DNA of 49,266 nucleotides from an uncultured SAR116 cluster alpha proteobacterium (GTDB lineage Bacteria; Pseudomonadota; Alphaproteobacteria; Puniceispirillales; Marisalimonadaceae): NCBI GenBank assembly GCA_902593735.1, contig CACJJL010000015.1, positions 1 through 49,266 on the forward strand, written 5' to 3'. The notes under the pieces are model-generated. The model was given only the letters and a program-made list of their open reading frames with translations, did not search any database and had not been told where the DNA came from. Shown here piece after piece: positions 1 to 9,700 of this stretch (within the stretch, counting starts at the first letter, position 1; every line of letters begins with the position of its first letter). Both the position numbers and the translations under genes were made by a program.

Positions 1-706
1 ATTTTAAGGCTGAAAACAATGGTAGTATTTCTAGTCTAGGTGGAACAGCAGTGACTCCAATTCTCCCAAATATTTTGTTTGAATTATTATCTTTAAATTC
101 TTTTGGAACAACATCTAAATATATAATTGAATTATTCCTTAATATTTCAAACGATAAAGATTTTTTAGGATTATTTTCAACAATATTTTTAATTTGAGAA
201 AAATCATTAATTTTTTTGCTATCAATTTTAAGTATTTTATCTCCATTTAATATTCCACTAAACTTTGCCGGGGTTGCTTCAATAACTTGATTAATTATGG
301 GTGGCGTAACATATCTTCCATTAAAAACATATAAACCTGTTATTAAAATTAATCCAAGCAAAAGATTTGCGAATGGCCCAGATAAAACAATCAAAAATCT
401 AGAAAACAAACTAGCTTGTAAGAATGAATCTTTCTCTGACGATATTGTATCAGGTTTATTAGAAAGCCTTACAAGTTCTCCCTTCATTTTAACATAACCA
501 CCCAAGGGAATTAAAGAAAATTTCCATCTTGTGGACTTTTTATCTGTATATCCAAATAACTCTGGACCAAATCCTATTGAAAAAGAATCTACTTTAACGC
601 CACACCTAATAGCTGCATAATAATGGCCAAGCTCATGAAAAAAAATCAACGGGGTTAAAACGATAAAAAACCCAATTAGTGAAGCAAAAAAACTATTTTC
701 CAACAT
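1..706 (-). CDS. rseP: RseP-family site-2 zinc metalloprotease, 3' end outside window
   Basis: Inner-membrane protease that cuts transmembrane anchors such as anti-sigma factors during envelope stress. Reading from ATG at 706 gives a first membrane helix followed by HELGH near residue 23, the zinc-binding HExxH motif. Next come the GFGPELFGY and IPLGGYVKM stretches typical of the family, a further membrane segment near LSGPFANLLLG, and the start of a PDZ domain (TPAKFSGILNGDKIL). About 235 residues are visible; the second half, with the LDG motif, lies beyond base 1. It follows dxr by 4 nt in the dxr-rseP order usual in proteobacteria. Function follows from family membership; the partner anti-sigma factor is unknown. 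Confidence 0.93.
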   Translation of the reverse strand, partial: MLENSFFASLIGFFIVLTPLIFFHELGHYYAAIRCGVKVDSFSIGFGPELFGYTDKKSTRWKFSLIPLGGYVKMKGELVRLSNKPDTISSEKDSFLQASLFSRFLIVLSGPFANLLLGLILITGLYVFNGRYVTPPIINQVIEATPAKFSGILNGDKILKIDSKKINDFSQIKNIVENNPKKSLSFEILRNNSIIYLDVVPKEFKDNNSNKIFGRIGVTAVPPRLEILPLFSALK

Positions 707-710
707 AAAA

Positions 711-1856
711 TTATACCATATTAACAAAGTTTATTGAATTTAATCTTGATATTTTATCAATTTCTATGACATCACCTATATTTTTTGGTTTTGAAGGACT
801 ATAAAAGTTTAATGTTTTTTCTACAATATTATATATTTCAGTAAATTTTATTTTATTTTTTAAAAAAGCATCAACAGCAATTTCGTTTGCAGCATTCAAA
901 ACAATTGGAGAACAATATGGGTTTTCTAGAGCCTCCCAACCAAATTTTAATCCTGGAAACTTGCTAAAGTCAGGCTCATAAAAACTTAGATTACCAATAG
1001 TTGATAATGATAATTTTTTTGTTTTTAAATCCACTCTTAAAGGCCAATTCAATGCTACACTTAAAGGTGTAATCATATCTGGAATGCCTAAATTCGCTAT
1101 AATCGAACCATCTTTATAATGAACTAACCCGTGAATTATATGCTCAGGGTGAACAATTACTTTTATTTTATTACTGTTTAACTCAAAAAGCATTGAAGCT
1201 TCTATCACTTCCAAAGCTTTATTAAACATGGTTGCACTATCTACTGAAATTTTCTGTCCCATTTTCCACACAGGATGCTTTACAGCATCTTTAGGTTTAA
1301 TTTTTTGAAATTCTTTTAAAGGAGTTTTTAAGAAAGGTCCGCCTGAAGCTGTGAGGGTAATAAAATCTAAATTATTAATATTTTGTTCATCTAAACACTG
1401 AAAGATTGCACTATGTTCTGAATCTACTGGTAAAATTTTAGCTTTACTTTTTACACTTTTGTCTATGAAAATTTTACCTGCAGCTACCAAAGTCTCTTTA
1501 TTCGCTAAAGCGATATTATTTCCAACGCTAATAGCTGCATATGAGGGATGTAAGCCAGCCATACCAATTATTCCACATATTACAATATCGCAGTTTATTT
1601 TTGCTAAATCTATTAGACTAGATTGACCTACATTTAATTCATGATTACCAAAATAACCATTGGCATTTTTAGGATTAGATAAAACGACATTTGGGACATT
1701 AAATTCATTAACAATCTGACTTAACAATTTTACATTATTGTGAGCTGAAACTCCAATAAGCTTGAATCTATCTTCATTTTCTCTTAAAAATCTTAGGGAG
1801 GATAAGCCTATGGAACCAGTTGAGCCTAATAGAATTATATTTTTTTTTTGTTTCAT
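711..1856 (-). CDS. dxr: 1-deoxy-D-xylulose 5-phosphate reductoisomerase
   Basis: Second enzyme of the non-mevalonate isoprenoid pathway, converting DXP to 2-C-methyl-D-erythritol 4-phosphate with NADPH in the cytosol. The 381-residue product has the usual length. It has the nucleotide-binding GSTGSIG at residues 11-17, metal ligands D145 and E147 in VDSEHS, the SGGPF loop and a KMGQKISVDSATM stretch. An AGG ribosome site lies 6 nt before the ATG. Gene order dxr-cdsA-uppS puts precursor synthesis beside its consumers, undecaprenyl diphosphate and CDP-diacylglycerol. No anomaly seen. Confidence 0.98.
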   Translation of the reverse strand: MKQKKNIILLGSTGSIGLSSLRFLRENEDRFKLIGVSAHNNVKLLSQIVNEFNVPNVVLSNPKNANGYFGNHELNVGQSSLIDLAKINCDIVICGIIGMAGLHPSYAAISVGNNIALANKETLVAAGKIFIDKSVKSKAKILPVDSEHSAIFQCLDEQNINNLDFITLTASGGPFLKTPLKEFQKIKPKDAVKHPVWKMGQKISVDSATMFNKALEVIEASMLFELNSNKIKVIVHPEHIIHGLVHYKDGSIIANLGIPDMITPLSVALNWPLRVDLKTKKLSLSTIGNLSFYEPDFSKFPGLKFGWEALENPYCSPIVLNAANEIAVDAFLKNKIKFTEIYNIVEKTLNFYSPSKPKNIGDVIEIDKISRLNSINFVNMV

Positions 1857-1874
1857 TATTAACCTGTTTATTAG

Positions 1875-2708
1875 TTAATAAAATAAATTAAATAATGGAA
1901 GAACAATTAAATACCCATCAAACCTATCCATTAAACCTCCATGGCCTGGGATCAAATTACCACTATCTTTTACTCCAACATTTCTTTTGAAATAAGATTC
2001 AATCAGATCTCCTAAAAAAGCTAATATACCGATTATAACTCCACAGATCAATGAATCAATTGTTTTAAAATTTATCAAATCTTTTATCATTAAAGAAATA
2101 AAAATTGTAAAAATTAGTCCAATTATAGTACCTTCTATAGTCTTACCTTTACTAATTTGTGGAATTATTTTATTTTTTCCAAATATTTTACCCCCTATAT
2201 AAGCAAAAATATCCATAGAGCTTACTAAAATAACAATATACAAAAAAACATTTAAACCATGAGGTTTTTGTAAGATGTCAATTAAAGAAAAAAAAGACAA
2301 AATTATTAAATTTGACATTACATAGTTTATTAAACTATTTTTTTTAATTATTAAAAATATAAGGTTTGCGATAATAGCAACAACTACAAAAAAATAAAAA
2401 TTTCCAAAAATATTTGGAAATATTTTAAAGTTATTAATTTCAAAAAGTACGAATATAAAAAAAATTGATTGTATCGTTAAACTTTTGACAAGAAAAAAAA
2501 ATTTTTCAAATTTAGGATTTAAACGATCAAATTCAAAAAATAAAAAACAAAAAAGAAAGCAAAAAAAAATAGAAAAATAAGGATTTCCAATTAAAAATAA
2601 AAAAACAAATAAAAAAGATAATCCTATAGTAGAAACTAATCTTTGTTTGAATTCTGTAAATTTTAATAATTCTTTAATATTAAGTAAGTAATTAATTATT
2701 CCCACCAT
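1875..2708 (-). CDS. cdsA: Phosphatidate cytidylyltransferase (CDP-diacylglycerol synthase)
   Basis: Membrane enzyme that makes CDP-diacylglycerol from phosphatidate and CTP for phospholipid synthesis. The 277-residue protein is highly hydrophobic, with about seven or eight membrane segments. Near the C terminus it carries the family signature, seen here as SYFKRNVGVKDSGN followed by PGHGGLMDRFD. The N terminus is very rich in Phe and Ile, which fits the AT-rich coding. Its first 17 nt overlap the end of uppS, which suggests translational coupling. Confidence 0.95.
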   Translation of the reverse strand: MVGIINYLLNIKELLKFTEFKQRLVSTIGLSFLFVFLFLIGNPYFSIFFCFLFCFLFFEFDRLNPKFEKFFFLVKSLTIQSIFFIFVLFEINNFKIFPNIFGNFYFFVVVAIIANLIFLIIKKNSLINYVMSNLIILSFFSLIDILQKPHGLNVFLYIVILVSSMDIFAYIGGKIFGKNKIIPQISKGKTIEGTIIGLIFTIFISLMIKDLINFKTIDSLICGVIIGILAFLGDLIESYFKRNVGVKDSGNLIPGHGGLMDRFDGYLIVLPLFNLFY

Positions 2709-3378
2709 ATTTTCTTATTCTTTTAGCATAATCTAGGATACAATTTTCTAATAATAATTTATTAAAATCTGGCCACATTTCTGGAACAAACATTAATTCT
2801 GTATAAGCAAGATCCCATAATAAGAAATTTGACAATCTCATTTCTCCACCGGTTCTTATCAAAAGATCAGGATCAGGTATGCCTTTGTTTAATGTATAAT
2901 TTTTGAATTCGTTTTCTTTAATAGATTTTAAATTTTTATTATTAAGTAAAATTTGATTAATTGCTGAAACGATATCAAGACGACCACCATAATTTAAAGC
3001 TAAAGTAACCACTACGCCATTATTGTTTGTAGTTGTTTTATTAATAATTTTTATCTTATCTTTAATTTTTTTTTCAAAAGGTAATAAATCCCCAATAAAT
3101 CTAACTTTAAAGTTATTTTCATTAATTTTTGAAATTGTTTCATCCAAAAATTGATTTAATAATTGCATTAAAAATGAAATTTCTTTTTTAGATCTTTTCC
3201 AGTTTTCAGTTGAAAAAACAAATACTGTTAGATATTTTAATTTAAAATTTTCAACATTTTTTAGAATATCCCAAAGATTTTCAGCACCCTTTCTATGACC
3301 TTCATATGAAGGTAGATTATTAGAATGAGCCCAGCGCCTATTGCCATCCATTATAATAGCCAAATGATCTAATTTCAT
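2692..3378 (-). CDS. uppS: Isoprenyl transferase (undecaprenyl diphosphate synthase)
   Basis: Cis-prenyltransferase that elongates farnesyl diphosphate with isopentenyl diphosphate to the C55 lipid carrier used for peptidoglycan and other envelope polymers. The 228-residue product starts with the family motif IIMDGNRRWA, with catalytic Asp at residue 11. The C-terminal substrate region has DPDLLIRTGGEMRLSNFLLW. Length is slightly short but within family range. It overlaps cdsA by 17 nt and follows frr by 3 nt. Confidence 0.97.
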   Translation of the reverse strand: MKLDHLAIIMDGNRRWAHSNNLPSYEGHRKGAENLWDILKNVENFKLKYLTVFVFSTENWKRSKKEISFLMQLLNQFLDETISKINENNFKVRFIGDLLPFEKKIKDKIKIINKTTTNNNGVVVTLALNYGGRLDIVSAINQILLNNKNLKSIKENEFKNYTLNKGIPDPDLLIRTGGEMRLSNFLLWDLAYTELMFVPEMWPDFNKLLLENCILDYAKRIRKYGGNN

Positions 3379-3381
3379 TTT

Positions 3382-3939
3382 TTAATTTTCTAATATTTCT
3401 TTTTCTTTTTCAATTAACACGATGTCAATTTTATTTATTATTTCATCTGTTATATTTTGGATTAACAATTCGTCTTGATGCTTTTGATCTTCGCTTATAT
3501 CTCCGTTTTTTTGAAGTTTTCTTACACTTTCGATATAATCTCTTCTAATGTTTCTAACTGCAATTTTTGAATTTTCAGCATATTTAGCTGCAACTTTAGT
3601 AATTTCTATTCTTCTTTCTTCTGATAGAGGTGGGATAGATATTCTGATTACATTGCCTTCAACCATAGGGTTCAAACCCAGAGGACTTTCCCTTATACTT
3701 TTTTCAGCAATTGCTACAACAGAACTGTCCCAAACGGAAACTAGCAATAATCTGGCTTCAGGCACACTAATATTACTCACTTGATTAAGAGGCATCAAAC
3801 TTCCATATGCATTTACGCTAATTTGATCTAACATTGAGGTTGAGGCCCTACCTACTCTAAGACCACTTAGATCTTTTTTAAATGAATCAACAGCTTTATC
3901 CATTCGAGTTTTTATTTCATTAGAATTTAATTCTACCAT
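3382..3939 (-). CDS. frr: Ribosome recycling factor
   Basis: Splits post-termination ribosomes together with EF-G in the cytosol. The 185-residue length is exactly that of the family. Conserved pieces include the LRVGRAS segment near residue 27, the PEARLLLVSVWD strand, and NIRRDYIESVRKLQKNG in the long helix bundle. The usual Pro after GRA is replaced by Ser-Thr-Ser, a small variation. A good AAGGAG ribosome site precedes the ATG. It sits between pyrH and uppS, the standard pyrH-frr-uppS order. Confidence 0.98.
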   Translation of the reverse strand: MVELNSNEIKTRMDKAVDSFKKDLSGLRVGRASTSMLDQISVNAYGSLMPLNQVSNISVPEARLLLVSVWDSSVVAIAEKSIRESPLGLNPMVEGNVIRISIPPLSEERRIEITKVAAKYAENSKIAVRNIRRDYIESVRKLQKNGDISEDQKHQDELLIQNITDEIINKIDIVLIEKEKEILEN

Positions 3940-3950
3940 AAAAGCTCCTT

Positions 3951-4667
3951 TTAATCAGATATTATAGTATAAGAACCTTCACCATTCAAAACTTTAATAA
4001 GGTTTTTATCTTCATTTATTGAACAAACTATAATTGGTATTTTATTTTCTCTAGCCAAAGATATAGCCGAAGCATCCATGACTTTAAGATCTTTACTTAA
4101 AACATCTAAATAATTAAGATTTTTAAATTTTATTGCATTTTTGTCTTTTTTTGGATCAGCAGAATATACTCCATCAACTAGTGTAGCTTTTATAATTGCA
4201 TCACAATTCATTTCTGATGCTCTAAGAGCCGCTGCCGTGTCAGTAGTAAAATACGGATTTCCAGTTCCAGCAGCAAAAATAACTACTCTTCCTTTTTCCA
4301 TATGTCTTTTTGCTCTTCTTTTAATATATTGTTCACATACAGCAGAAATAGGTAATGCGGATTGCACTCTTGTTTGGATACCAATTTGTTCCATTGCATT
4401 TTGTATAGCCAGGCTATTCATCACTGTGGCTAACATACCCATATAATCGCCTGTTGCTCTATCCATGCCATTTTTGCTATTTGATATACCTCTATATATA
4501 TTGCCACCGCCTACAACTATACATAATTGTATCCCAGACTTAACAACTTCTTCAATTTGACAGGCAAAAGACTTTACAACATAATTATTAATACCAAAAG
4601 TATCTTCACCCATAAGGGATTCACCAGATATTTTTAATAATATTTTTTTCCATTTTAATTTATTCAA
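3951..4667 (-). CDS. pyrH: UMP kinase
   Basis: Phosphorylates UMP to UDP using ATP, committing pyrimidines to UTP and CTP. The 238-residue amino-acid-kinase fold begins with [13 protein letters not shown] and has [10 protein letters not shown] near residue 52, [11 protein letters not shown], and the [18 protein letters not shown] substrate loop, all typical of the hexameric bacterial enzyme. It lies 22 nt downstream of tsf and 11 nt upstream of frr in the translation operon. Confidence 0.98.
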   Translation of the reverse strand: MNKLKWKKILLKISGESLMGEDTFGINNYVVKSFACQIEEVVKSGIQLCIVVGGGNIYRGISNSKNGMDRATGDYMGMLATVMNSLAIQNAMEQIGIQTRVQSALPISAVCEQYIKRRAKRHMEKGRVVIFAAGTGNPYFTTDTAAALRASEMNCDAIIKATLVDGVYSADPKKDKNAIKFKNLNYLDVLSKDLKVMDASAISLARENKIPIIVCSINEDKNLIKVLNGEGSYTIISD

Positions 4668-4689
4668 AATAAAACCCTAATTTAGGTTA

Positions 4690-5616
4690 TTATTTAATGC
4701 CTGCTGTAGCAGCAACTTCTGCAGCAAAGTCATTTTGTTCAACTTCTATGCCTTCACCCAATTTAAATATTTTAAAATCTTTAATTATAACTTCATCATT
4801 TAAATCAGTAGATAATTTTTTAATGATATCTTTTATTTTAGTTTCACCATCTATAACTGAAATTTGTTCGTTTAAAACAACTTCTTGGTAGAACTTTTGC
4901 ATTCTACCTGCAACCATTTTTTCAGCTATTTCTTGTGGTTTTCCAGATGAAATAGCTTGTTGAATTAGTACCCCTTTTTCTCTTTCAACAAAAGCTTTAT
5001 CAAGATCATCAATGTTAAGTGATTTTGGTGAAGTTGCGGCTATATGCATTGCAATTTGTTTTCCAACTTTCAGCAATTTGCTTTTTTCAGATTTAGACTG
5101 AAGAGCTACAATAACACCAAGTTTACCTAAACCCTCTGAAACACTATTGTGCATATAAGAAACAAGAACACCTTCAGAAACTTCAACATATTCTGCACGT
5201 CTGATAGAAATATTTTCACCAATTGTTGCAATGTTATTAGTCAGTTCTTGTTCAACAGTAATATTTTTGGATGGATAATGGAATGATTTTAATTTATCTA
5301 TGTTAGCTTTATTAATTAAAGCAAGTTTACAACAATTTTGGACAAACAATTGAAATAGTTCATTTCTAGCTACAAAATCTGTTTCAGAATTTATTTCTAT
5401 AATTGCTCCTTTTAAACCATCAATTTGAACTCCAATTAACCCTTCAGCAGCTATTCTACTAGATTTTTTTGCGACCGCTAACAAACCTTGTTTTCTAAGC
5501 CAATCGACCGCTTCATTCATTTTTCCATTTGTTTCAATAAGTGCTTTCTTACAATCCATCATGCCCGCACCACTTTTTTCTCTTAACTCTTTAACCATTA
5601 AAGCTGACAATGCCAT
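4690..5616 (-). CDS. tsf: Elongation factor Ts
   Basis: Guanine-nucleotide exchange factor for EF-Tu. The 308-residue protein begins MALSALMVKELREKSGAG, the N-terminal UBA-like module, followed by MMDCKKAL. The core has the EINSETDFVARNE signature that intrudes into the EF-Tu nucleotide site. A second core half includes IAMHIAATSPKSL. The C terminus reaches FAAEVAATAG, as in other alphaproteobacteria. It lies 59 nt downstream of rpsB, with which it is normally cotranscribed. Confidence 0.98.
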   Translation of the reverse strand: MALSALMVKELREKSGAGMMDCKKALIETNGKMNEAVDWLRKQGLLAVAKKSSRIAAEGLIGVQIDGLKGAIIEINSETDFVARNELFQLFVQNCCKLALINKANIDKLKSFHYPSKNITVEQELTNNIATIGENISIRRAEYVEVSEGVLVSYMHNSVSEGLGKLGVIVALQSKSEKSKLLKVGKQIAMHIAATSPKSLNIDDLDKAFVEREKGVLIQQAISSGKPQEIAEKMVAGRMQKFYQEVVLNEQISVIDGETKIKDIIKKLSTDLNDEVIIKDFKIFKLGEGIEVEQNDFAAEVAATAGIK

Positions 5617-5675
5617 TTATAATCCTCTCTATTGATGTTTAGTTATTTGAGTACAATAACTAATCCATATAATTT

Positions 5676-6596
5676 TTAGGTGTCTTTTTTAATTTCATCT
5701 GAACCATTTTCATGAGATGATGTTTCTTTTGAAATTTCTTTGTTACTAATAACTTTTTTTGATTTTTTTTCAATTGAAATTTCCTCTTTGGAGGTTTTGT
5801 CTTCCACTAAATTGTTTGCGGATGTATTTTCTTTTAAAACGTCTTTGTTTAAATTCTCTTCTTCTATATTAATAATTCCGCCAATATCCACCCCACTTTG
5901 TTCTAAATTACTTTCGAGACCTTTTAAAACAGAAGCAGCAACAAGATCACAATAAAGAGATATTGCTCTTAGTGCGTCATCATTTCCAGGAATAGGAAAA
6001 TCCACTCCAGATGGATTTGTATTAGTATCGCATATTGCAACAACAGGTATGTTTAAATTATTAGCTTCCATAACCGCTATTGCTTCTTTGTTGGTATCAA
6101 TAATAAAAATAGCATCAGGAATACCATTCATATTCTTGATACCACCCAAAGTTAGATCCAATTTTTCTTTTTGTCTTTCAATATTAAGTCTTTCTTTTTT
6201 TGTAAGACTATTAATTTCACCAGATGAAATTCTTTCTTCTAAACTTTTTAATTTGCTAATTGATTTTGATACAGTTTCCCAGTTAGTTAGCATTCCACCT
6301 AACCATCTGTGATTAACATAATATTGGCCACAATTAATTGCTGCCTGAGCGATCAAATCAGATGCAGAACGTTTTGTACCTACAAATAAAAATTTACCTC
6401 CATTTTTAGCAATAGACTGAACTGCCTCAAGTGCTTCATAAAGCAAGGGAACAGTTTTTTCTAAATTTATAATATGTATATTATTTCTTTTTCCAAAAAT
6501 ATAAGGTTCCATTTTAGGATTCCATCTTCGGGTATGATGACCAAAGTGAACTCCAGCCTCTAGTAATTGTCGCATAGTAAAAGTAGGTGAAGACAT
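5676..6596 (-). CDS. rpsB: 30S ribosomal protein S2 with acidic/basic C-terminal tail
   Basis: Small-subunit protein needed for S1 attachment. The N terminus [20 protein letters not shown] and the segment [14 protein letters not shown] are diagnostic, as is [16 protein letters not shown]. The S2 fold ends near residue 230. It is followed by a tail of roughly 65 residues rich in Lys, Glu, Ser and Asn that looks disordered; alphaproteobacterial S2 proteins often have tails of varying length and composition. An AAGGAA ribosome site lies 5 nt before the ATG, just behind a structured leader (see 6597-6671), which suggests regulation by the S2 protein itself. Confidence 0.98.
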   Translation of the reverse strand: MSSPTFTMRQLLEAGVHFGHHTRRWNPKMEPYIFGKRNNIHIINLEKTVPLLYEALEAVQSIAKNGGKFLFVGTKRSASDLIAQAAINCGQYYVNHRWLGGMLTNWETVSKSISKLKSLEERISSGEINSLTKKERLNIERQKEKLDLTLGGIKNMNGIPDAIFIIDTNKEAIAVMEANNLNIPVVAICDTNTNPSGVDFPIPGNDDALRAISLYCDLVAASVLKGLESNLEQSGVDIGGIINIEEENLNKDVLKENTSANNLVEDKTSKEEISIEKKSKKVISNKEISKETSSHENGSDEIKKDT

Positions 6597-6671
6597 ATTT
6601 ATTCCTTTTTACCGGTTAATGTTATAGTAATGTTTTCGAACACCGGTTGGCTAGATTAAACCAAACATTAC
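6597..6671 (-). promoter_or_regulatory. Structured rpsB leader with a probable pseudoknot
   Basis: On the minus strand, GTAATGTTT (6663-6671) pairs perfectly with AAACATTAC (6627-6635), a 9-bp stem. Its loop contains ACCGGT (6642-6647). The same self-complementary hexamer recurs at 6611-6616, 3 nt upstream of the AAGGAA ribosome site (6602-6607), so loop and downstream copy can pair as a GC-rich pseudoknot next to the start of rpsB. A TTGG/CCAA pair can form inside the loop. The pairings are seen directly. That this is an autoregulatory leader bound by S2 is inference; I recall published rpsB leader motifs in marine alphaproteobacteria but cannot check that this is one. Confidence 0.7.
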
Positions 6672-6732
6672 ACAAAATTTTTTTTTTATTAAATTATTTT
6701 TAAAATTTTTGCAAGTTTTTAAAATTAATTCT

Positions 6733-9700
6733 CTATGAAAATGTATAGTTATCTATGCCCTGCAAATTTGACATAATACCTATTAATTCTTCAGTTAATT
6801 TTATATTTTTCTTTATTTTTATTTCAACTTTTTGTTGGTCTAAAACACTTCTTATAAAAATATTCGACTTTCCAAACTGTAGATCATCTAATAATGGAAC
6901 AATGTCGTGCAAGTATTTATAATTACATGTACATAAAGTTATGTCGAAATTATTATCTGCAATATATGCGTTTAAAGATTTAATTCTTTTAGCAATAACT
7001 TTAGAATTTTGATTATTATCAAGCTTTACTTCTGCATCTACTAAAATTAACTTTTTCTCTATTAATTGACTTTCATATTTTTGTAAAATATCTGAATATA
7101 AGTATATTTCAGTTGATCCACTTAAATCATTTAATAAAATTGACGCCCATCTCCCCCTCGGTGATTGTTTTTTTTGTATTTTAAATATAATTCCACATAG
7201 TTTAAACTTTTTATTAGGATGAATTTTTGTATCTTCTAAAACTTTTAAACTTTGAATAGATATAATTTTAGCTAAAATTGTAGAATAATTATCAAGAGGA
7301 TGAGATGATAAATATAATCCAAGTGATATAAATTCATTATTTAGTTTTTCTTGATATCCCCAATAACTAGTTTCAGGAAGACTAATTAATAATTTATTTT
7401 GATTAATGTCATTAAAAAGATTTTCTTGTTGGGTAGCTTTATCCTTATAAATTGATTGAGAATAGTTTAACATTAAATCAATTGAATTAAATAACTTACA
7501 CCTATTTTTTTCAATTTCATCAAATGCTCCAACTTTTATTAGGCTTTCAAAAGATTTTCTTGTTATTAAACCATAAGGCACCTTATTTAAAAAATCATCA
7601 ATATCTTTGAAAACTCCTTTTTTATCTCTAATTTCTACAATATTTTTTACAGCTTCTTTCCCAACATTTTTTAACGAAGATAATGAGTATCTAATTCCAA
7701 ATTCATTTGTTGAAATTTCTTCTATTAGAAATTGATAACTACTTTTGTTTATACAAGGATTTAATATTACCATACCAAGCTTTTTTAAATCTTCCACGTA
7801 CAAAGATAATTTTTCAGTATTATTGCTTTCAATTGTCATCATTGACGAAAAAAATTCATAAGGATAATTAGATTTAATCCAAGCAGTTTGATAAGCAATT
7901 AATGCATATGCTGCAGCATGTGATTTATTAAAACCATAACCTGCAAATGCAGAAATTTGATCAAAAATTTCATTAGCCTTGTTTTCAGATATATTTTTAT
8001 TTTTCGCACCTAATAAAAATGCTCTTTTTTGTTCAGACATTTCATTTTTGTCTTTTTTGCCCATGGCTCTTCTTAAAATATCAGCTTTTGCCAATGAAAA
8101 ATCTGCTAAAATTTGCGCTGCTCTTAAAACTTGTTCTTGGTAAATAAATATTCCATAAGTTTCTTTTAATATTGTTTCTAAACTTGGATGCATATAAGTT
8201 ATATTATCTTTTCTGTGTTTTCTATTAATGTAACTTGGAATGTTTTCCATAGGGCCTGGTCTATACAAGGATACAACGGCAATAATATCTTCAAATCGAT
8301 CTGGCTTGAGACCAATTAAAACATCTTTCATACCTAAAGATTCTAATTGAAAAACTCCTGTTGTAGATCCATTAGAAAGCAATTCAAATGTTTTTTTATC
8401 ATCTAATGAAATATTACTGACTTGAAAATTTTTTTCTTTTTGTTTTATAAGAGTTTCTGCTTTAGCTAAAACTGTAAGAGTTTTTAGTCCTAAAAAATCA
8501 AACTTTACAAGCCCGGCCTTTTCAACATATTTCATATTAAATTGAGTTGCAGGAATATCATCTTCGTTAAATTTATATAACGGAATTAATTCATGCAGTG
8601 GTTTTTCTGCAATAACCAATCCTGCTGCATGAATTGAAGCATGCCTATTAAGACCTTCTACATTAATTGCATTTTTTACAAGGTTTTTAACTTGTTGATT
8701 GCTAGTTATTTCATCTCTTAAATTGTCTACAGTATCTATTGCATCTTTAATAGTAATTTGTTTCGAAGGAATGAAAGGTATTAACTTAGCTATTTTGTCA
8801 ACTTGTCCATAAGGCATCTCTAAAACTCTACCAACATCTCTAATTGCTGCTCTAGCTTGTAAACTTCCAAAGGTTATTATTTGTGCAACTTTATCTTTAC
8901 CATATCTTTTTCTTACGTATTCTATAACTTCTTCTCTTCTGTATTGGCAAAAGTCAATATCAAAATCTGGCATTGAAATTCGTTCAGGATTTAAAAATCT
9001 TTCAAATAACAAACCCCATCTAATTGGATCTAAATCTGTTATATTTAATGCCCACGCAACGATTGATCCAGCTCCTGAACCTCTACCAGGTCCAACAGGG
9101 ATATTGTTTTCTTTAGACCATTTTATGAAGTCATATACAATCAAGAAATAACCGGAAAAACCCATTTTACTTATGATATCAAGCTCCTTACGAAGACGAA
9201 TTTCATAAATTTTTATTTCTTCATTTTTTAGTTTAATTGATGATGAATTTAGTCTTTTAGATAGACCCTGTTTAGAAATATTTGATAAATATTTTGTTTC
9301 ACTTATACCCTTTAGACCAGGATATTTTGGAAGCATTGGTTCACGAGCTTTTAAAAAAAAAGAGCAACGTTTAGCAATTACAATTGTATTTTCAATGGCT
9401 TCAGGTATATCTTTAAACAAAGATATCATTTTACTAGTGTCTTTGATATAGTGCTCTTTAGTCAATAATCTTTTGGAATTAGACGAGATAGTTTGACCTT
9501 TTTCGATACATAACAAAACTTGATGTGCATCAAATTTGCTTTCACTTTCAAAAAAACAATCATTAGTGGCTACAATTGGAATTTTTAACTTTTTTGCAGA
9601 TTCTAATAATATTTTTTCTGCTATTATTTGGTTTTTTATTCCATGTCTTTGTATTTCAATATACAAGTTATCATCAAAAATATTTTTTAAATAATTTAAA

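Noticed and set aside
297-497. 66-codon plus-strand frame over rseP
   Set aside because: It lies wholly antisense to a clear RseP coding sequence (HELGH motif, PDZ start) and has no protein-like pattern.
4141-4446. 101-codon plus-strand frame opposite pyrH
   Set aside because: Antisense shadow of a fully conserved UMP kinase; no ribosome site and no family resemblance.
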